Shown piece by piece: positions 24,801 through 35,294 of a DNA stretch of 64,000 nucleotides. The notes beneath the pieces are model-generated. The model ran no database searches. It worked only from the letters and a program-made list of their open reading frames with translations, and was not told where the DNA came from. Position numbers and translations under genes: made by a program. Position 1 is the stretch's first letter. Each line of letters starts with the position of its first letter. The DNA comes from Ophthalmolycus amberensis (Eukaryota > Chordata > Actinopteri > Perciformes > Zoarcidae), in NCBI GenBank assembly GCA_024529925.1, contig JAFEUB010001473.1, forward strand, positions 124,001-188,000, read 5' to 3'.

Positions 24801-27552
24801 AGAAGTACTCCAGCCGCTTGACTTCACTGCTTGACATTCTCAAATTAATTAAAATACATCACTCAAGATGTTTGTCACATCAAACGCCATGATGAAGAAT
24901 CATTTATTCAGAAGTATTTGCAAATGAACTAATATTCTAACAAGTTATTATTGCTTTGAGATGTACCTTGTTTATCCACACACACTTTTCAAACCTTGTC
25001 GAAATCTACAGCTCCTCATATCTGATTCTTTGTTTTCACAGGATTCAAATGAATAGTTTGACATTTTGGAAAATAAGCTTGTTGTTGAGAGTTAGGTGAG
25101 AGGATCGATACGACTCTCATGTCTGTGCACTTACGCTGGAGCTACAGAGGCAGGAGGTGATTTGCCAGCTCAGCATAAAAGAGTGGAACAAGCTAATAAT
25201 ATGCCTATACCAGCACCTCTAATGTTCCAGCTCCACAGTTATCAGAGACATAACAATGGTATTGCTTTTCTCTTGTCTCTGTCATTTAAATGATCGTACC
25301 ACTGATTTTAGGATTTTAAGTACAACATATACCAAGAACATCAAGTTGGCATTAACCTTTCTCAAAGTTAGATTATCGCCGTGACAAAACACGCTGCAGG
25401 ATTTTAATATCAATATGCATTATAAGACAGTGGCAATAGAACTTTGAAACATATTGATGCAGACTTGATGTTCACTGTGATGGACAAAGGAAACCATTTC
25501 TGTATAGAGTCGGCTGTGCTCGGTTTCAAATCCTGTTGGACAACAAAATGCAATCCCAGTCAAGTCTTGAACAAGATTCTCCCAATGATTTTTCTCATAG
25601 TACTTCAATTTATATTTTACCTCTTACTCAAGAGTCCCTGTCCCTGCTGCTCTCAACACCAGCTACTCACGATCATGTTAGATGGTTAATGAGCTGTGCC
25701 AGCTTTCCTGCAGACATCCAGCACTTTCAGTTACAGATGAAGAGTTCAGTTCTCTTTTCAGAACTCAAAATCTTTTGTCTGATGCTTAATAGTTTTCTTT
25801 TTTACTGTGTTTGTGCCAACTCCAGGCATGCTGTGTCTGAATGCAGCACAGATTTATAAAGTTCTGCACTGACACAGAGACCTACCATCGTCACCAAGTA
25901 AATCCTGAGAAAGTATTTGAAGGTTTTTGACCTCGATAAACGAGGTCTTTCTCTAGCTACTGACCCGTATGGTCCAATAACCCAGGAAAAGTCCTGGCGG
26001 TTCTACAGTTTGTACATTTTCCACCCCGTTCGTTCACGGTGTAGATGGTAGATGTGTTACGTCCACCACTTTCTCATTTCTGCAAGATTTCTATACATTC
26101 GGGTGATAATTGCACTGTGATAGACATATATCCTTGCAGTCTTGTGAAAACCAGGCATCAGCAAAAACATCAACTTTTCATGAGCTGAGAGAAACAGCCC
26201 TGTTTGTAGCTTAACAATGTTTTCCAGACAATCCGATGGGCTTTTAAATGGATTATGTAGCTTAAGAAGTAATTTACTCAACTCATGAAGGAATACTTAA
26301 TCCTTCGGTTTAACTGAAAAATTGGAAATGACTAAAGCGATGTAACTTACACATCTAAACATTAGTTATGTAAGAGGGTGCGGTGATGATTTTAGATAAG
26401 TGTTTAGGAAACAACATCTTTGGAAATATAATGTTTAAAGTTATCTAACTCAGCTCAAATATAAAGTTTGATTTACCTAAGGCTCAAATGGTAACAAGCA
26501 GGTCAGGCAGCAGCTATAACGTATTCGTATTAATATGATCTTGGGGATGGATTTGAGGGATACGTTGTATGCATGCATGTAGGGATGTCGTGAGCTGCCA
26601 ATTGCCTGTCAGCATAACACTGAGGCTTTGAACACACCGAGCGCCTGCCTGGTCTTACTCGTGTTACTCAAGGAAGATAGAGGGATAGGAAGGGTGATCT
26701 GGACTATTGAGATGCAGTCATGGGAAACAGACTGCAGAATCTGTTGCCTTGCCAACCATGCCCCTCAGAGTGTGAGGGTTAAATGTAAAAGATTCTCTGC
26801 CAATGCAAATATAGGTTGCCATCTGTTTTCATTACACTCCTTTTGTTTCATACTGTAAACACATGCAACAGTGTGGTGTAGGTGTTCAGATCAGTGGTGC
26901 TCTTCAGCATGATCCTGATTTGATTTGTAATATGTAAACCATCCATATGCCTCTCAAGGCGCCGGGCTACGATAGCAGGCATATGTAGGCTCCTCATTTA
27001 GCACATCTGTTATAACCAACACTGCAGGTAAAATATAACATCTAAAATATGTTTGGATGTAGGAACGTCAGTGTTGATTCTATACGTCACTTTCAACAAC
27101 TACAGTAAAAACCTGAACATTTAATTAAAAATATTTCATAAAAATGTATCTGTATACAAGTGATCTGCACTTCGAATGAAGTGCTACTCTAACATAATCA
27201 ACAGAACATAATCAGCAGAACGTAGATTACGTCACAGAGCATATTGTCGTGAAATGAAACAATCTTCTTTTAACTGCCAGTGGGCCAACCCAGGTGATGA
27301 CAATTTTAACTCTGCTTGTAAAGAAAACTTTTGAGAAATTGCTGAAGTTTTGTGGTCAACTTAATTTCTGCCTCTGACTATTAATCTCCAGCGGAGCCGA
27401 CAGAGAAATGGCGAAGGCTTAGAAGACAGCCAACTTGTTGCTTAGTAACAGTGAGAAATAACCCTAACTTTTCTTGAAGCATCTGATCTTATCTCCCATG
27501 GTGCGCATATCTCCATATGTGCGTGTATGTGTTGTGGGGTGTGTGTGTGTGT

Positions 27553-27580
27553 GGGGGGGGTGGAGGGGGGGGGTGGGGGT
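27553..27580. repeat. G-rich run after a GT microsatellite
   Basis: Runs of 5 to 9 G separated by single T or TGGA follow a GT repeat. The pattern satisfies the simple G-quadruplex rule on the plus strand. Confidence 0.7.
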
Positions 27581-27989
27581 CGAGGAGTCAGGTTTAGCAG
27601 AGGTTGTTCCTAGGCAACTGTTTTTTTTTCTTTTAATATGAAACTTGTTCATTTTTCTGTGTTTTCCATCTGTTCCTATTCATTAGAGCCCGCTTGTCCA
27701 CAAATACAATTTCTCATCATTTAGGGCGTGTTAGCTGGCTCTCTGGTGTATGACCCAGCATAACTCTTTGATGAAAAAAAAGGATAAACAATAAAGCTGC
27801 TCTCTGCTGTTCGGAACAGGTCCCAACATCCATTGCAGCAGGATAAATGTGCAGCAATATACAGATGGTAATACAGAGGTAACCATGTCCTGTATGCAGA
27901 CTTTCATATCAACCATACTCTCACAAAATCATGAAAACTCTCAGCTTTTATTTTTTTAAATTTTTTGCCTAAATATACAATAATAGTGA

Positions 27990-28145
27990 GTAGTACATTA
28001 CAGTCATTTTTTTAGCAGACACTTTTATCAAAAGCGACTTACAATTTAAATTCTATCACATTGCTACACCGTAGGCACAGCTGCGGGAGCAATTTTGGGG
28101 TTAAGTGTCTCGCTCTAGGACACATCGACATTACACAGTCGCCCA
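27990..28145. repeat. dispersed fish repeat fragment (SINE-like)
   Basis: It carries the widespread fish motif TTAGCAGACACTTTTATC followed by AAAGCGACTTACAA and, further on, GGGGTTAAGTGTCTCGCTC and GGACACATCGACA. I recognise the motif from many fish genomes but cannot name the family from sequence alone. Confidence 0.6.
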
Positions 28146-29984
28146 GTACATATATGTCCTAATTTTGCTTTTCCTTACACATGCTTCTGGTGTGCATGAA
28201 GTGATGTTTGCATATTTGACATTTAACAGCTGTTAAAGTGTTAAATAAATTGAGTCTGCACACATGTGCATTTATGTGTGTGTGCAACAGGTGCACATAC
28301 ATTTAACATTATTTCAGGGTTTCACGATGTAGTAGAATCAAAAAGAGTTGATCTGCATAGTTCATATGGGTAAGTAAAATTACAAGAATTAAGTAAGATT
28401 TCAGTAGAGCAAAGTGGGAAAAAAACACATGCACAACAAAAATCTACAGTATTATTTATTATACATATGCTTTGACAGTGGAGGGAGGACAACTAATTAC
28501 AGCGTGTACCTCTTACTCCTCCACAAAACAGAAAACACACCGCATTGATTTTACGGATGTCTTGTACGATAGAACCCCTTTCATTTCAGTTTAATTGGCT
28601 GTACGTGAGGTGTTTAATTAGGGGCTTTGAACTGGACGTTTCAGGAGGAAACCTGTGGCCATTTCTCTGTTTTGTCAAACCTTATTAAAAGCCTCTTTTA
28701 TCAACGGCGATAAGTCCATGGACTTTATAGTTTCCTTGACATGATCTGATCCTTTGCACTTTATAAATACATGAAAATGTTGTCAATAAACTTGCCTTAC
28801 TGAAGTAGGCCAACTGATAACCTGTTGGTTTTACACTTTTGAATGATTCCTTTGTGTGTTAGGTCCCATTCTCCAATATTCAGTTTCAGCAGGGAACACA
28901 TTCAATTATAGAAGCATAATGCTGTTTCATAAGGACTTTAATTGTGGCACCAGTCTGACGTCACATCCCTGGAGTCTATTTCAAAGCAACGTCACAGGAC
29001 AAGGCTGAGAAAGTAAATTAGTCATTGGCTTAATTTATGTGCATTAAAAAGAAAAAAAGAAACTGTGAATTTGAATAAATTTGTGTATACGAATAGCACA
29101 TCCAAATCGCCAGACTGGTTTAACTTGGTATGGCTCACAGACAAAGTCCTGATCCATCATCCTCTTTTCAAAAATCAACTCTCTACATCATGCATCTTTC
29201 TAAAATCTCAATCTCTATCGCAAAATTACTTTAATGCTGCACACAAAGACATCAATCTTTTCTATAGTTAGATAGTGCCCTCTGTTGGAAAAAGAATAAA
29301 ACTACAGCTTTGATGAGATGGGGATGGGGATACAGTAAAAATACAGTGAATTTATAGTTTCCTAACTTGGACACATCAGTACTTTACAGTATTTTCAACC
29401 TGTAGACAGAAATTAAGATGAATATAAAAAAGGAAAAACCAAGCATCATTCTTGCATGTGTATTCCCGGTGAGTAACTTATTCTAAACTGTTTATGTACT
29501 CTTAAAGAAATGTACTGACCCACAAGGGTATGCAGCAACAAATGTTGGCAGTACTCTTCCTGTATTTTTCATATATTTAATTTACCCAAATCCTGGTAGA
29601 TAGAGAGAGTAAACACATTCAATACGGTCTCACTGTGCGTCCCTTCCTTGAAGTTTCTCTTCCTCCACCAGGTCTGTTTAAATCAGCCCTAAACTCCCTT
29701 TCCTATGGACTCCAAATCTCAAGGATGTTTGGTTAGGGTTACCATCAATATGAATACATTTCCCACATTATTCTATGTAAATAGTTGTGTTTATTGGAAA
29801 TAAAAACACTCAGTGTCACTTAAACCTTAACTCTTCATTGGCACACGTTTATCTGCATGGTTTGTGAAGAGCATGATAGATCAGATGAGTCACACGCCCG
29901 CTCTCTGTTGCTGTCTCAAGTTTCCAAGGGAGCTGCCTCTTTTGCACAAACATGTTTAGGCAAGATATCATATTCCCCAAGTAA

Positions 29985-30014
29985 TTGTTGGAATGCTGTT
30001 AAGCATTCCAACAA
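29985..30014. repeat. perfect 13-bp inverted repeat (hairpin)
   Basis: TTGTTGGAATGCT and AGCATTCCAACAA are exact reverse complements separated by a 4-base loop, GTTA. It lies about 190 bases upstream of the gpx4 start codon. The stem is too short for a microRNA precursor. Confidence 0.85.
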
Positions 30015-30140
30015 GCTAAAAGAGAGTTGAACTGCAATCATTAGGACAGAAATATATTGTTGTTCTGTAACTTCTGGATGTGTAAATAAGCAACTGTTTG
30101 CGAACTAATTAACCCCACAATCTGTCAATGTTGGCTGTCA

Positions 30141-30180
30141 ATAAAAGTCAGTCAGTGGGCGTGGTTAAATATCACGTGAT
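30141..30180 (+). promoter_or_regulatory. gpx4 proximal promoter motifs
   Basis: ATAAAAG (30141-30147) is TATA-like, GGGCGTGG (30157-30164) is a GC/KLF-type box, and ATCACGTGAT (30171-30180) is a palindromic E-box of the USF/MITF/TFE type. The last ends 22 bases before the ATG. The start site is not known. If the TATA-like box is used, the E-box would fall near or just downstream of the start site. Confidence 0.4.
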
Positions 30181-30202
30181 AAGGGTCATCACTGTCGCTG
30201 CA

Positions 30203-33200
30203 ATGAGGCTGTGCAGACCGATAGTGTTGTTAGGTCTGTTAGGGAGCAGAGGACTACAGAGAAGTATGGTGAGTGTGTAGAGCACGATAATATATGTCTA
30301 TCTCTTAATGTGTGCCGCGGTAAAATAAATAAATCTATCTGCTTCTGCCTGTATGACGAACAACAACATGTAGGTCGGGTAAAGCGTTTCTAATTTTGAA
30401 TGTGGTGTAACGGTCATATGCGTCCGATGGTGACCAAGCCGCTGACACTAGCTTCGTGTTAAAGACAAATTCCCGAGGCGTAATGCCTGCCTTTGGATGT
30501 CAGTGTAAGGCTCACGTACGGATGTAACGTTAGCTAATGGTTTACCCCGCCAGCTGGTCTCAGTTCAACCCAAATATCTCGTTTTATTCAATTATGAAAG
30601 CGTGACTGCTAACTGGCTGTGCTGCAGCGTTCGCTCTGAAAACGGGAAGAGCTAAAGATGCCGTTCAAGTTGCTTATAATCCTCGTTAGTCTTCAAGTCA
30701 GTTGATTTAAATTAACATCCGATTAAGAGAAGCTCATTTTAGGTGTTATCTTTTCATTTTCCACGTTTTAATGCATAGACGTAAACGTAGCTATTGCCCT
30801 ACGTCAACTTTAATTTATTTTTGTTTTTAGAGTGCTGTCTTTCCTACTCTTCAGTAAGATAGTCGTGCATATAGGTTACCAACATGCAGGTTTTAATGTT
30901 AAACCTGTTGTATATGTCAATTCAAGGGTGGGGACATTATTCACGACATTAAATGAATTGTCTTGACTTGGTTCCTTGAGGTGTTCTTGTGTATTTCTCA
31001 GGCCTGAGCTTTTTGCCCTTTGGTTTGCCTTCATGGACTTTAGCGCCGACAAACCTTTATCTTCCGCCGTCTTACGCAACCACACTCTCACCTACATACC
31101 ATTCACTTTGTTTCCTTCTCTATGCAGTGTGCTCAGGCGATGGACTGGCAGAGTGCCAAGTCAATCTACGAGTTCAACGCCATTGATATTGATGGCAATG
31201 AGGTGTCTCTTGAGAAATACAGGTAAAAAATATATACATTATAATTCCATGCATCCTTGTGGTATATTTAAAGGATGTTATATTAAATTAAGAACAGCAG
31301 TATAGAGTGGAATATTTGTTTGCAGTTGCCATGTTTATACTTCACAAACACGCAGTCGTCTCTAGAATTGTTTTCCCAGTTTAACCTCTTGTTTTTCCCG
31401 ACCAGAGGTTATGTGTGCATCATTGTAAATGTCGCCTCTAAATGAGGAAAGACCAAGGTAAACTACACTCAGCTAGCGGGAATGCACGCCTCCTACGCTG
31501 AGCAAGGTTTACGCATCATGGGCTTTCCATGCAACCAGTTTGGAGGACAGGTAACGAGGCTAAACTGATGACAACACAGATTTATATTCATAACTTTAAA
31601 TTTAAAATGTTCTAACTTGACTCTCTTTTTTTTTGGTGTGATCAAGGAGCCAGGGACTGATGCAGAGATTAAGGAATTCGCCAAAGGTTACAATGCTGAG
31701 TTTGACCTCTTCCATAAGATTGATGTGAATGGAGACGAGGCTCACCCTCTGTGGAAGTGGATGAAGGCACAGCCCAAAGGCAAGGGACTCTTGGGAAAGT
31801 AAGTTTCTTCTATTTTTCTGTTCTCTTCACAAAAAGTCTCAAGACATTATGTAGGCAAAATGAGTAACCGCCTTTAGCGTGACATGCATTTAACACTGAG
31901 GTGATTAGAACAACAGCTTAGACCCTTAGTCTAGTTTGTTTTCAGCACATTATTGTGACCATTATGTGTTAGTTCCCATTTGATGCGCTCCGTCAGTGTA
32001 ACATATACAGTTATGTGTGAGAAGTTGCATTTCTGTTTTTAAAAAGTGTGCGCTGTGCGTCTATATTCATGGTGTCCAGCAACACAGCTGAAGATACAAA
32101 GATTACAGCCTTGGTCTATAATTGATAGTTATGGCCATAATTCCTGTTATCATTTTCTCCTAAATGTCATCTCGGTGTGTGAGGACTTGCATCACGTCTT
32201 TAGCTTCTGTATTTTGTATATTTCCCTGTGAAACAGAATATCAGTGCTGTACAGTTACAAGGGGGATTTAAATACATTCCTTCACATTTGATCGTGGAAA
32301 TATGGGCGGGCTTAGAATGTAGCTTTTAATGTAGCTACTAAAGGAGGTGTGTGTGTGGCACACTTCGTCAAAACGTTGATGGATGGATGGGTGGGTGTCA
32401 TGACATTATTGGTTGGAACTACGTAAGCACACGGATGATTTAAATATTTATTTTTCATAATAATTTAGTGTTTAAATTTCTACATTTGCCCTGAAATGGG
32501 AACACTGTCATACACATCCGCTTCAGTTTCTATTACTTCATCGCACTACTTTCTTCCTCTTTCGTGTCTCACTTGCCTTTGGGTGGGGTAAAGTTGAAGA
32601 GATGATTCTCTCATGGTCATCTGATTACAGCATTGAACTGTGAGCTAGTGTTGAAAAGGGCATTTAAATCAGTCCAGTGCTTACATGCTACTATACCAAA
32701 ACCAATTGTGTTGTAAATAAAGTCCCCTTAATAAGCTAAGTCTGAACAAACTGCATTCGTCGGCAGTCTCTTTTCGTCTTGATACCGTATGCCTGAAGTA
32801 TAGAGTATAAAACATTCACGCCATTTAGGCTTAAAAGGTGTTTTTTGTGGCACAAACATCAACACACACCTTCCTGGGGACTGAGCGAGAAGAAGTGCAA
32901 TTCCCCATATTTCGGTGACAATATGAGTCGTATACTGAGCTTATAGCGGTGACATAGATCATGCGGCTGCAGGAGTAGCTTGTGAAGTTAATCTATAAAC
33001 TGGTCACCATTGTAACCAACTTGAATTGAAGCTGTGCTCCATGAAGGTTGAAACAGCAGTTTCTAATGTAATATTTGTTTCCCTCTCTACAGTAGCATCA
33101 AATGGAACTTCACAAAGGTAATTTTCTAGTGAGCACTGTCCCTTTCTAAGAAGCATCTTCTGTCAAAATTTGCCTCAACTGCATGAAAAATACAGTAAAA

Positions 33201-33627
33201 ATATGAGAAATAAAAAGCTAATATTGTAATGCCTTATTCCTCAACAGTTTCTGATTAATAGAGAAGGACAAGTGGTGAAGAGATACGGGCCAACGGATGA
33301 TCCCAGTGTAAGTTGCATGCTGTGACTGCATCAATGTTCTCATGATGGTGGCGCTCACAATAGTTCTACTTTCATTTAATTAGAGCTTTGTTAATCTCAG
33401 CCTATTGGAGTTTATTCACACAGTTTGTTGCATTGTGCTTCAATGTTTATGGATTATAAGGGTAGGGGAACTGGTAATTAATAATCCATTGTTCAGATTT
33501 TAGCTTTTTTATCCATATGTAATTCAGATGTATAGTGAACAGTGTCTGTCAATGGTCCTGCAATGGTAACATTTTGACTTATTTCTCTTTGCAGGTGGTG
33601 GAGAAGGACCTGCCTAAGTACCTGTAA
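30203..33627 (+). CDS. gpx4: GPX4, phospholipid hydroperoxide glutathione peroxidase (selenoprotein), seven coding exons
   Basis: Reduces phospholipid hydroperoxides using glutathione and protects cells from ferroptosis. Coding exons: 30203-30268, 31128-31222, 31406-31550, 31647-31798, 33093-33117, 33248-33307, 33595-33627. All have GT-AG borders and phases join exactly to 191 residues (human long form 197). Selenocysteine is TGA at 31443-31445, residue 67 in VASK-U-GKT, which equals position 46 of the cytosolic form, as in mammals. Other tetrad residues are in GFPCNQFGGQ and IKWNFTK. Exon 1 codes for an arginine-containing, hydrophobic leader (MRLCRPIVLLGLLGS...), probably mitochondrial. A second ATG is the last codon of exon 1 and would start the cytosolic form. 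A plain translation would stop at the TGA and miss the gene. Teleosts carry two gpx4 copies; which one this is cannot be told here. Confidence 0.95.
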
Positions 33628-33689
33628 TACTGTCTCCTATGTGTTTGTTTGACTCCTGACCTCTCCTATGGACTTCAGGGTATTGGTGT

Positions 33690-33780
33690 GCGTGTGTGTG
33701 TCTGGACCAGTGACGGCCTGTCTGTAAACCCAACACTGGGAAGGGCAGGCCTGATGATCCCCAGCGTGCAACTAACCCCC
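33690..33780 (+). promoter_or_regulatory. SECIS element in gpx4 3' UTR
   Basis: About 65-150 bases after the stop. Core GTGAC at 33710-33714, helix GGCCTGTCT paired with GGGCAGGCC, an apical AAACC at about 33726-33730, and the opposite-side TGATGA at 33752-33757. The helix, the AAACC loop and the downstream CCAGCGTGCA recall the mammalian GPX4 SECIS. The quartet strand is GTGA rather than the usual ATGA. It directs selenocysteine insertion at the exon 3 TGA. Confidence 0.85.
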
Positions 33781-34087
33781 AGAACACACCCATGCCAGAC
33801 CCATTCGACCATATGAGAGGACAGTCATTAGTTATGCAAAGTCGAGACCCCTCACATCTTACTGCAGACTCAGCCGTTCCTCTTTACAATACAAATACCA
33901 TGTAGTCCTTTCTTAATGTTAAGTGACAAGTTTGTTCATGTGTCAATGTCCATTTAATGTAAGGACATAAGATGCCATATATTTATTAGATTTCTGAAAA
34001 GCTACTGATATTATTTGCACGTTAACTTACTGAAGGTTCCATTATTGTATCTGTAGGCCTGTGACTTGTCATGTGATGAAATTGGAA

Positions 34088-34093
34088 AATAAA
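34088..34093 (+). terminator. gpx4 polyadenylation signal
   Basis: AATAAA about 460 bases after the gpx4 stop and downstream of the SECIS, so the mature 3' UTR keeps the SECIS. Confidence 0.65.
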
Positions 34094-34149
34094 ATGCTGT
34101 CCAGGACATTAAATTGTCAATTTACATGCACCTATTAAAATCATGAATC

Positions 34150-35190
34150 TGCTCGCTTCAAGACTGGTTACTTAATAAGTGTGTGGGGGGAAAAAACAAT
34201 TTGTTTAGATAGTTTGAAGCGAATGCAAGGTTTTGCTGTAAATGTAAACTAGGTTTTAATTAGTGTTGGTAGTAATGCGTTCTCTTCTTTCCGTCCTCAG
34301 TAAAGCTTTATTGTGCCAAATACAAGTAAATTGCGTTTTTCTTGGGTTGACATGTAGAATTGTCTAAATGCACAATTTTTATATAATGTACAGTCCTACG
34401 TCTTTATTTTATGGGTCTGTTATACAAGTATCTTACTAAATTCCCAGAAAGTTTCCTTGATGTAATTGTAGGGGAAACAGATATTTCCTCAAAATACCTG
34501 ATGCATTAGAACAAAAGTAAATAAGTTATTCATGTATTATTGGAAACTCTGTATTTTTAGTGGTAAACTCGCCTGTTCACAAATTTCAACTTTTTCTTAT
34601 GTGGTGTGCACTAAAAAAAGATGGTCATGCTAGTAATTAATAGGATTCAATTAATGATAAGTTTACCAAAACAACTTGACAAAAGCGTCTCATAATTAAC
34701 TTTGTGGTAGTGAGTATTTTTTATTTATTAAACATCATTTTTAAAATTTTATATATATTTTTTTATTTTATTGTCAACTTCCATATGTTCTAATTTTTTT
34801 GAGAATAAGATTCCCTGCTGGGGGTCGTGCCCATTAAAAGCAGAGCCTTATTAAATGTACCTACAATTTAAAATGTCAACATTTTCTTCCCTCTTTCCGG
34901 AGGTATCTTGTATCCAACTAACGTTATTGTCGGTTTTGGGAAGATGATGCTGTGGCGGCTCACGCAGTCAGCCGTTGCGTGAGAACGATGACGCTCAGTA
35001 ACGGCAGCGATGCTCAGACCGCGTCCCTGCGGTTACCACAATACTCGGCGACATGCATCGTGGAAAATTATGTAATTGTAGCAGCGAACACTGAAGAGGG
35101 TGAAATGACAGGATCTCTGCATTGTTTCGAAGCGCACACCGCCTCATCTTGTACTCACTGAGGAAGGATATCATCGGGAACAGTCCGGGA
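34150..35190. other. intergenic DNA and pip5k1c promoter region
   Basis: AT-rich up to about 34890, then distinctly richer in CpG from 34900 to 35350, as expected of a CpG-island promoter. I see no TATA box or other gene. Confidence 0.5.
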
Positions 35191-35191
35191 G

Positions 35192-35294
35192 ATGGACGGG
35201 AGGACTGCGGAAACCGGGGGTGACGGGAGGACGAGTGAGGAAGCTGCCGCCAGGCCTCTGTCTGCAGCTCGACCTGGGGGACACCGGTTCGTAT
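35192..35294 (+). CDS. possible first coding exon of pip5k1c
   Basis: An ATG in the CpG-rich region opens a frame rich in Gly, Ala, Arg and Glu, similar in character to the human PIP5K1C N-terminus (MDGRTAETGGDGRTSEEAAA). Exon 2 (37980-38008) needs a donor in phase 1. Nearby GT sites give phase 2 (35287), phase 0 (35291, best consensus GTATGT) and phase 1 (35295, weak GTCTCT). The end is therefore unresolved; the phase-compatible site is used here. Confidence 0.35.

Larger units (their letters stand above)
13660..29980. other. 16-kb gene-free interval between c2cd4c and gpx4
   Basis: No convincing gene. All open frames are short and show no domain or splice support. It contains TA and CA microsatellites, a GTTGC pentamer run near 18033-18056, a G-rich run at 27553 and one degraded dispersed repeat at about 27990. 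It separates two genes pointing away from each other, so regulatory elements of either may lie here. I cannot identify them without alignment to other fish. Confidence 0.6.

Noticed and set aside
25536..25859. 107-codon open frame between c2cd4c and gpx4
   Set aside because: Looks mildly protein-like but has no domain, splice support or promoter; not enough to call a gene.
29985..30014. Hairpin as a microRNA precursor
   Set aside because: A 13-bp stem with a 4-base loop is far too short, and flanking bases do not extend the pairing.
31443..31445. TGA in gpx4 exon 3 as a nonsense mutation
   Set aside because: It stands exactly at the catalytic selenocysteine position, the downstream exons remain in frame, and a SECIS is present in the 3' UTR.
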